A stretch of DNA of 64,000 bases from JAJAZB01 sp965249815 (lineage in GTDB: Bacteria; Bacteroidota; Bacteroidia; Cytophagales; Spirosomataceae): contig CBDFMV010000003.1 in NCBI GenBank assembly GCA_965249815.1, positions 3,100,001 to 3,164,000 of the forward strand, given 5' to 3'. Positions 58,487 to 64,000 of this stretch are shown in pieces. Positions within the stretch are counted from its first letter, which is position 1, and the number at the start of each line of letters is the position of its first letter. The translations under genes were made by a program, and so were the position numbers. The notes under the pieces are model-generated. The model searched no databases and was not told the origin of the DNA. It was given only the letters and a program-made list of their open reading frames with translations.

Positions 58487-59200
58487 ATGAATGCCTCCCT
58501 CCGGCTGGTCGGCCTCACGACCGGGCTTGCGCTGGCAAGCCGTTTTTCTGCTTTTTCATTCTGTGCACCCGATTCGCTGCTGCCCGGCTACCACCACGCC
58601 GTGGGCATCGCCGTGGGTACCAACGGCTTCGGGGCCGAGTGGGCCACGCGCGCCCAACCCGACGCCCGCTGGCAGTACCGCGTGGGGGTTCACTGGCTGG
58701 CATACCACCAGGCCAGCACCGTGCGCCTGAACAAAGAATCGCCGCTGCTGCTCAGTCCGAGGGTGCAGATGAGCGTCGTCCGCGCTCAGGTAGATTTTCA
58801 CCCATTCCGCCGCCGCTCGTTTCACCTGACGGGCGGACTGGCCTACGGCCTTTCGCCGAAGTACGCCGCGCACCTCGTGGCTGAAGAAGGCATCAACTAC
58901 ACCGGCATCAACCTGGCTCCCGAAGAATTCGCCAGCGTCGATTTTTCGCTGCGGTGGGGACGGCTGATGCCCTACCTCGGCCTGGGCGTCGGGCGGGCGG
59001 TGCCACTCCGGCACCGGCTGAGCGTGAGCGCCGATTGGGGCTGCTTTTATTTGGGAAGTCCCAAAATCAGTTTCGCCACCGACGGCCTGCTCGACGCCAC
59101 CACGCTGCCCGATGAGATTCCGCACATCGAGCGAAACATGCGGAATTACCGCTTTCTGCCTTCTTTCAACCTGTTCATCCGTTACCGCCTCACGCCATGA
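58487..59200 (+). CDS. exported beta-barrel-like protein of unknown family
   Basis: The 237-residue protein is read from MNASLRLVGLTTGLALASRFSAFSF (ATG 58487, start of a signal peptide). The mature part shows barrel-like alternation (HAVGIAVGTNGFGAEWATR, RVGVHWLAYHQ, FHLTGGLAYGL, LMPYLGLGVGRAVP, LFIRYRLTP) with a final aromatic strand ending in RYRL. It overlaps the next gene by 4 nt (ATGA), so the two are probably made together. I do not recognise the family. Confidence 0.7.
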   Translation: MNASLRLVGLTTGLALASRFSAFSFCAPDSLLPGYHHAVGIAVGTNGFGAEWATRAQPDARWQYRVGVHWLAYHQASTVRLNKESPLLLSPRVQMSVVRAQVDFHPFRRRSFHLTGGLAYGLSPKYAAHLVAEEGINYTGINLAPEEFASVDFSLRWGRLMPYLGLGVGRAVPLRHRLSVSADWGCFYLGSPKISFATDGLLDATTLPDEIPHIERNMRNYRFLPSFNLFIRYRLTP

Positions 59201-60768
59201 ACCGTTTGCTCCTCGGCTGCCTGCTGGCTGGACTTTTTGCTGCCTGCAAAAACCCCCTCGACGGCGTCGCCATTAAATTCAAGGATCCGCTGACGGCGGG
59301 TACGCTGAAAATCAATTTTTACAACCCCGTCGGCGGTACGCCGGAGGGGCTGAAAATCACGCTGCGCGGGAAAGACGCCGCCAAAGTCGTGAACCTGACG
59401 GGCGGCAAACTCATCAAACCGAGCCTGGAGGGCATTCTGGGCCTGGCCGTGGACCCGCAGTTTACGGCCAGGCCGGAAGTACCCATCGAGTTTTCCATCG
59501 TCGCCGAAGCGAAGGACTACGCCACGCGGGTGCTGTTCGTGAAATTAACCAGCCCCCAGAACCTGGAGTGGTGGGTGTATTTGCTGAAACCCGAAGCACC
59601 ACCACAGGGGGTTTCGCTGGTGCAGTTCATCAATTCGGGAAAAACGCAGGAAATTGCCACGCCCCCGGTGGGCAACAAACCCGAAGCGGCCCGTCTGACG
59701 CTGCCCGCCGCCCTCACGGGCGTCAGCCCCGACGGCCAGGCGGTCCGGACTCAGCAAGTCACGCTGACGCACTACGACAACCGCAGCGGCACGCCGCTTG
59801 GCTTCGTGCCGGGCGGACTGACCATTTACCGGGGCTACGACCTCGGCGGTCAGCAACTGCCCGTGTTCCGGTTTTTGCCCGCCGGGTTCGTGTCGGTCGA
59901 GGCGTGGTCGCCGGATGGCGCGCTAAACGTGGCGGATTTCAACGCCAATTTTGGGGTGGAAATGGAAATCAACCCCGCCACCGACGTGGGCCTGGGCGCG
60001 GTGAAACCCGGCAGCCGGATTCCGCTCTGGCGCTATGATCCCGCTACGTACCACTGGCAAATGCTTAGTTCGATTGTGGTCGAAACGGGCGTACGTCCCG
60101 GCAAGGGCGTGGTGCGGTTTCAGACGAAAACCCCCGGTTTTTACGCCCTGGCCGGGATGCTCGTGGTGTGCGAGCGCGGCCCGACGTTCGTGTTCAAAAC
60201 CGGCCTTGCGGGCGTGGATTTGCAGTATTTTGGCCAGTTGGTCAACGCCCAGAACGGACGGGTGGTGTCGGAATTTTACACCGACCTGAACAACAACAGC
60301 CACCGCTCATTCGACGGCCTGGAACGCCAGCCGCTCAAATTCCGGCTTTACAACCGCAACAACTATTACGGCGGCGATGCCAGCAAACCCATCTTCGAGT
60401 CGGAGGTGTTCGATGCCTGCGACACGCGGCAGGTGGTGGTGAACGTACCGCTGGCGAAACCCCAGGCCGTTTCGATGGAAGTGAAAATGCGGTGCGCCGA
60501 CGGGAAAACCCTCGATGAATCGGCGTTCCCCGCCGAATTGTACGTGCAGTACAAGCGCACGGGCACGGACAACTGGGTGGATTTGGCCAAACTGAGCCGC
60601 AACCAGAAAACCGCCCAGACCTACCGGCTCCAGGTGGGCAGACGCTACGGCTTCCGGGCCAGTCCGAACCCGGCCACGGGCTGGCCGTTTTTCCAGAAAG
60701 ACACCACCATCACGCAAACGAAGTACCTGTTCGATTTCAAAATTACGCAGGATGGGTACTGCAAGTAG
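59197..60768 (+). CDS. large surface lipoprotein of unknown family
   Basis: The 523-residue protein starts MNRLLLGCLLAGLFAACKNPLDG, a lipoprotein signal with lipobox FAAC; KNPLDG after the Cys lacks the clear surface-export signal of some Bacteroidota. The body is beta-rich with repeated Ig-like units (GTLKINFYNPVGGTPEGLKITLRGKDA, LVQFINSGKTQEIATPPVG, FKTGLAGVDLQYFGQLVNAQNGRVVSEFYT). It is coupled to the barrel-like gene by a 4-nt overlap, suggesting a complex in the outer membrane. No function can be assigned. Confidence 0.75.
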   Translation: MNRLLLGCLLAGLFAACKNPLDGVAIKFKDPLTAGTLKINFYNPVGGTPEGLKITLRGKDAAKVVNLTGGKLIKPSLEGILGLAVDPQFTARPEVPIEFSIVAEAKDYATRVLFVKLTSPQNLEWWVYLLKPEAPPQGVSLVQFINSGKTQEIATPPVGNKPEAARLTLPAALTGVSPDGQAVRTQQVTLTHYDNRSGTPLGFVPGGLTIYRGYDLGGQQLPVFRFLPAGFVSVEAWSPDGALNVADFNANFGVEMEINPATDVGLGAVKPGSRIPLWRYDPATYHWQMLSSIVVETGVRPGKGVVRFQTKTPGFYALAGMLVVCERGPTFVFKTGLAGVDLQYFGQLVNAQNGRVVSEFYTDLNNNSHRSFDGLERQPLKFRLYNRNNYYGGDASKPIFESEVFDACDTRQVVVNVPLAKPQAVSMEVKMRCADGKTLDESAFPAELYVQYKRTGTDNWVDLAKLSRNQKTAQTYRLQVGRRYGFRASPNPATGWPFFQKDTTITQTKYLFDFKITQDGYCK

Positions 60769-60777
60769 CGCATGGTG

Positions 60778-60811
60778 AAAAAGGCGGCTCCGTCAGAAGC
60801 CGCCTTTTTTT
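60778..60811. terminator. bidirectional terminator
   Basis: GGCGGCT (60783-60789) pairs with AGCCGCC (60798-60804), with five A before and seven T after. The DUF418 stop codon (60810-60812) sits inside the T run. Confidence 0.88.
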
Positions 60812-62084
60812 AGGGTGCCATCCGCATCGGTTGCGGTTTCAGGTAGGTCAGTGAGCGCCAGAGCCATTCGAGGGGTCCGAACCGGAACCGGTTCAGCCAC
60901 CACCGGCTGAAAAGCACCTGGGCGAAGAAAATCGGAAAGGTGAGCAACGTAGCCTGCCAGACGTCGATCGCACCGAGCCAGCCCAAGCCGTAACCCATGA
61001 ACAGCAACGTGCCGATGAGCGTCTGCGTGACGTAGCTGGTCAGGCCCATTTTGCCGACTGCCGCCAGCGAAGGCACCGTGCGTTGGGCCCATTTTTTCTG
61101 GAGAACGAGCGTCAGGCCCGCGATGTAAAACACCGTAAGCAGTCCGCTGTGCAGGTCGAACAGGGTTTGAAAAAGAACCTCTACGACTTTCGGGGGCTGC
61201 TGATTTCCCCCAAATGTAACCGCCAGCCCGGCACCCACGGCGGTCAGGCCCAGCACTCCCCACCCGCTGAATTTGGTCAGCTTCCGAAAAAACGAGCCGT
61301 TCTCGTCCAGCCGTTGAAACAGCCGCCTCCGGCCTGCGTACAGCCCGAGCAGGAAGAAACCCAGCGTGACGTAAATCCGCCCGCTGTCGAACTGGAAATC
61401 CATTTTGTCTTTGAATCCGAAAAAATTTCGTTTCACCACGTCGGCGTAGCTACCGTGTTTGAGGGTCCGGTAAAACGTGTCAGTATTTTTCTCGTACACC
61501 TGTTGTTGCTTTTTCTGTTCGGTGGGGTTCGGCGAGGTAGCAAACTCCTGGTAGGCGTGGGTGAGGCGGGCGGGTACGTTGAGAATCAGCAGGGCCGCTG
61601 TAATGAGGATAACCCGGTCGGGTGCGCGGGCAAAGAGCAGCAACACGAAGCCCAGCATTGCGAAAATCGTCAGAATATCACCCTGCCACTGCAAATGGTG
61701 CAGAAACCCGATGGCCCCGAGAACGACCAGCCGCCAGGCAAACCGCCGGTAAAAGGCTCCTGGCGTTTCGGTGGAGCGGGTCATCATCAGCGCGAAACTC
61801 AGGCCAAACAGAAACGAGAAAAAGGTGTAGAACTTGCCGCTGACCAGAACGCCCACGAACGTTTGGGCGATGCCATTGCCGATGCCCTGCGCGTGGGCCT
61901 GCCACACTGCCGGAGGAAGCCCCCCGGCGGCGAACCATTCGGAGCTGTGCGCCATCAGAATACCAATGAGCGCGAAGCCGCGGAGCGCATCGACCACCTG
62001 AATACGGGCGGCGCGAGCGGGTGGGGGCACTCCAGGGAGCGTGGTGGAAGCAAGGAGCGTTTTCATGCGAGTTGATTGGTTCAC
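60810..62084 (-). CDS. DUF418 multi-helix membrane protein
   Basis: The 424-residue protein has about eight membrane helices. Early RIQVVDALRGFALIGILMAH is the DUF418/acyltransferase-3-like start, and the C-terminal DUF418 domain contains YVTQTLIGTLLFMGYGLGWLG, VLFSRWWLNRFRFGPLEWLWRSLTYLKPQPM. Family members are uncharacterised inner-membrane proteins. The start could be ATG 62084 or the internal ATG at residue 7. Confidence 0.9.
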   Translation of the reverse strand: MNQSTRMKTLLASTTLPGVPPPARAARIQVVDALRGFALIGILMAHSSEWFAAGGLPPAVWQAHAQGIGNGIAQTFVGVLVSGKFYTFFSFLFGLSFALMMTRSTETPGAFYRRFAWRLVVLGAIGFLHHLQWQGDILTIFAMLGFVLLLFARAPDRVILITAALLILNVPARLTHAYQEFATSPNPTEQKKQQQVYEKNTDTFYRTLKHGSYADVVKRNFFGFKDKMDFQFDSGRIYVTLGFFLLGLYAGRRRLFQRLDENGSFFRKLTKFSGWGVLGLTAVGAGLAVTFGGNQQPPKVVEVLFQTLFDLHSGLLTVFYIAGLTLVLQKKWAQRTVPSLAAVGKMGLTSYVTQTLIGTLLFMGYGLGWLGAIDVWQATLLTFPIFFAQVLFSRWWLNRFRFGPLEWLWRSLTYLKPQPMRMAP

Positions 62085-62203
62085 AGCAAGTCTATCATTA
62101 TTTCCCGGCTAAACCCAGGCGGTTGAGCAGGTTGAAATCGAATTTCTGACGAGTGGAGAAAAAGCAGGGATGAGCGATCGGGTGCAGCAGGTCATCGAAC
62201 ACG

Positions 62204-62237
62204 AAAAAGGCCGTTTTCGTCAGGAAACGGCCTTTTT
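62204..62237. terminator. bidirectional terminator
   Basis: AAAAAGGCCGTTT (62204-62216) pairs with AAACGGCCTTTTT (62225-62237) across 8 nt; it ends the SDR gene. Confidence 0.9.
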
Positions 62238-62255
62238 ACCAGGAATTAAAATCGC

Positions 62256-63206
62256 CTATAAATTTAAATCCGACAGTTTAAAATCGGAGTACCGCGCCCG
62301 GTTGTAGTACGCCCAGGCCACCAGGCCCAGCACGAGCACTGCCCCGACGAGCGAACCCGTCACGACCTGCTTCTTGCGGGAGCCCTCCTCGTCGCCATCG
62401 CCGTTGGTGGAGCGTTCCATTTGTTTACGCACGGATGCCGTCACGAGCGCATCGGGCATCACACGCGACATGGCCACCTGGGCTTTGTTCATGAACCCCG
62501 AAACCACCTTGTCTTTGCCCTTCAGCAACGCCTCGTACCCGTCGCGGGCCACGTCGGCAGCGTCGGTTTTCAGGGCCTGCTGGTGAGCGACGGTGCCTTC
62601 GGCCCCGGCTTTGGCAAAAAAATCGGTGTTGGTAGCCCCCGGCAGCAGCGACGTGACGGTGACGTTGGTGTCTTTCAGTTCATTGCGCAGGGCTTCGCCG
62701 AACGAGAGAATGAAGGCTTTCGTAGCCCCGTACACGGCCATCATCGGGTTGGGCAGTACCGAAACGACGGAAGCGAGCATCAGAATTTTCCCCTCATTGC
62801 GGGCGACCATGTCTTTCAGAAACAATTTCGTCAGGTGGACGAGCGCCGTGGCGTTGATCTGGATAATGCTCAGTTCTTTTTGCAAATCGGTTTCGGTGGC
62901 AAACATGCCGTATTCACCCATCCCCGCGTCGTTGACGAGCACGTTAACGTCGATGCCCTGGCTTTTTATCTGGTCGTACACCTGCTGGGGGGCGTCGGTC
63001 TGGGCGAAATCGCTGCCGATTACCGTCACTTTTTTCAACTGATACTCCTGCCGGAATTCGTCGGCAATCTGCTGGAGCCGGTCGGTATTGCGCGAAACGA
63101 GGACCAGATTGTAGCCGTCCTGCGCAAAACATTTGGCCAGTTCGTACCCAATGCCACTCGAAGCCCCCGTAATCAGGGCAGTTTGCTGGTTGGTTTCCAT
63201 ACACAT
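62256..63206 (-). CDS. short-chain dehydrogenase/reductase with C-terminal membrane anchor
   Basis: The 316-residue protein has an SDR Rossmann core: TGASSGIGYELAK cofactor loop near 13, NDAGMGEYG, SVVSVLPNPMMAVYGATKAF with catalytic Ser, Tyr and Lys (YxxxK). After the usual 250-residue core there is a charged linker (MERSTNGDGDEEGSRKKQ) and a hydrophobic helix (VVTGSLVGAVLVLGLVAWAYY). The tail anchor is unusual for this DltE-like class. The start could be ATG 63206 or 63200. The substrate is unknown. Confidence 0.88.
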   Translation of the reverse strand: MCMETNQQTALITGASSGIGYELAKCFAQDGYNLVLVSRNTDRLQQIADEFRQEYQLKKVTVIGSDFAQTDAPQQVYDQIKSQGIDVNVLVNDAGMGEYGMFATETDLQKELSIIQINATALVHLTKLFLKDMVARNEGKILMLASVVSVLPNPMMAVYGATKAFILSFGEALRNELKDTNVTVTSLLPGATNTDFFAKAGAEGTVAHQQALKTDAADVARDGYEALLKGKDKVVSGFMNKAQVAMSRVMPDALVTASVRKQMERSTNGDGDEEGSRKKQVVTGSLVGAVLVLGLVAWAYYNRARYSDFKLSDLNL

Positions 63207-63269
63207 TTAATTGGTTAGACGGCGGGTAAGGGTAGAAAACCGTGCCACCCGTTCCGGCGGGCCGGGCGC

Positions 63270-63299
63270 AAAAAAAGCCCACCGCGAAGTGCGGTGGGC
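63270..63299 (-). terminator. terminator of the OmpA-family gene
   Basis: GCCCACCGC (63277-63285) pairs with GCGGTGGGC (63291-63299) across GAAGT, followed on the minus strand by seven T. Confidence 0.85.
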
Positions 63300-63325
63300 C
63301 GGTGACGTCCTGGGAAAAAAGGGCC

Positions 63326-64000
63326 TCAACGCTGAATTACGTAGGCGTCTACCCGGTTGGCTCCGCCGCTGGCACCGACTCCGGCGGCGTCGATGCGGAT
63401 AAAGTTGATGCCCGCCACGATGAGCCGTGATTTCACCGTGTTGGCGCGCTTGGCGGCGAGTTTTTTACTTTCGAGCGCCTCGCCTTCGGTGGTATAGCCG
63501 ACCAGTTTGATTTGCAGACGGGGGTGGTCTTTCATCACCTTTGCCAGCGATTCTACCGCCGGAGCCGACTCGGGCGTCAGGATGCTCGTGGCATTGACGA
63601 AGTTGATGCCATCGAGTTTGAACGTCTGGCCCGACTTCGCCGCCGGATCGTTCAGGTACGTTTCAAGTTGTTTAGCAAACCCCACGGTCGACGCGGGAGC
63701 GACCGGTGCTGTGGTTTTTACTGAATCGACCGCCACCGGTTTGGACCCCTGCCGACTGGCCGAGTCGGCGCGGGCGAGGGTGTCGCTCACGGGAACGGAT
63801 TGCTCCGCCACCAGGGGATCGGTTTCTGGTATCGACTCGGCGGGCGGGCGGTTCAGATACCAGTACACGCCGCCGCCCAGCACTGCCAGGGCCACGGCGG
63901 GCAGCAGCCAGCGGCTCCAGTTGACGCCCGACGCTTCTTCCTCCAATTCTTCTACCACCGGTGCAATGGCCGTTTTGGTAGGGGCAGGCACTTTGGGAAT
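63326..64000 (-). CDS. OmpA-family protein (C-terminal part; gene continues past the window)
   Basis: The frame is open to the right edge (IPKVPAPTKT ...). It holds an acidic stretch, one membrane helix (WLLPAVALAVLGGGVYWYL), a Pro/Thr/Ala linker, and an OmpA C-terminal peptidoglycan-binding domain: GINFVNATSILTPESAPAVESLAKVMKDHPRLQIKLVGYTTEGEALESKKLAAKRANTVKSRLI. In several Cytophagales such tails follow a DUF937 domain, so a missing N-terminal DUF937 part is plausible but not visible. A GTG at 63991-63989 is not a convincing start. Confidence 0.85.
   Translation of the reverse strand: MPKVPAPTKTAIAPVVEELEEEASGVNWSRWLLPAVALAVLGGGVYWYLNRPPAESIPETDPLVAEQSVPVSDTLARADSASRQGSKPVAVDSVKTTAPVAPASTVGFAKQLETYLNDPAAKSGQTFKLDGINFVNATSILTPESAPAVESLAKVMKDHPRLQIKLVGYTTEGEALESKKLAAKRANTVKSRLIVAGINFIRIDAAGVGASGGANRVDAYVIQR

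Overview
The window reads as the chromosome of a Bacteroidota bacterium, most likely order Cytophagales (Spirosoma-like relatives). The grounds are C-terminal type IX secretion (T9SS) sorting domains, a TonB receptor with a carboxypeptidase-regulatory-like front domain, M81 peptidase, DUF2911, DUF6265, Nif3-like and PA0069-type genes, TAnnTTTG-type promoter boxes, few Shine-Dalgarno sites, and many short intergenic palindromes. The family assignment is inference. Base composition is clearly GC-rich, except for an AT-rich islet near 40.6-42.2 kb. One tRNA is present (Gly, anticodon CCC). I see no rRNA, CRISPR array, prophage, integrase or intact insertion sequence.

Layout. (1) 1-780: end of an unknown gene, a gene-poor stretch with a 13-bp inverted repeat, then tRNA-Gly. 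(2) 0.9-8.3 kb: a leftward heavy-metal (probably copper) cluster with a small Cys-containing exported protein, TonB receptor, AraC regulator with a CxxC front domain, HMA-MauE membrane fusion, His/Met-rich outer-membrane protein, periplasmic HMA protein and a CSCC-bearing sialidase-fold protein. (3) 8.3-12.8 kb: CsaA-like and DUF29 proteins, a CFA-type methyltransferase, an MBL hydrolase and fumarase. (4) 12.9-18.9 kb: a leftward operon of one GH5 glycosidase and two tandem SGNH/sialate-O-acetylesterase-like proteins, all with T9SS tails. (5) 19.1-21.3 kb: a DUF1203 protein and three tandem small secreted paralogues with a shared leader. (6) 21.4-29.2 kb: MutS, PgeF, two DUF3592 proteins, an endonuclease III-like enzyme and an M81 peptidase. 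(7) 29.2-39.7 kb: housekeeping and envelope genes, including a TPR gene and a sensor kinase broken by in-frame stops. (8) 39.7-46.9 kb: esterases, the AT-rich CPBP/HEPN-like islet, an IorAB-type molybdenum enzyme and a patatin. (9) 47.2-50.6 kb: a decaying zone with a broken and an intact copy of a mini LuxR-type HTH gene, a frameshifted REP-associated transposase, a transposase remnant and a palindrome array. (10) 50.6-64 kb: an amidohydrolase and membrane protein pair, a PIN toxin-antitoxin cassette lying between two copies of the clpB 3' end, clpB, Uma2, a radical SAM protein, a coupled barrel/lipoprotein pair, DUF418, an SDR and a partial OmpA gene.

The most unusual signals are these. A 777-bp toxin-antitoxin cassette is flanked by two clpB 3' ends that differ only at synonymous sites. 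Tracts that look like dispersed intergenic repeats are translated in frame inside MutS and ClpB. Between 29 and 51 kb there is a cluster of genes broken by single stops or small indels.
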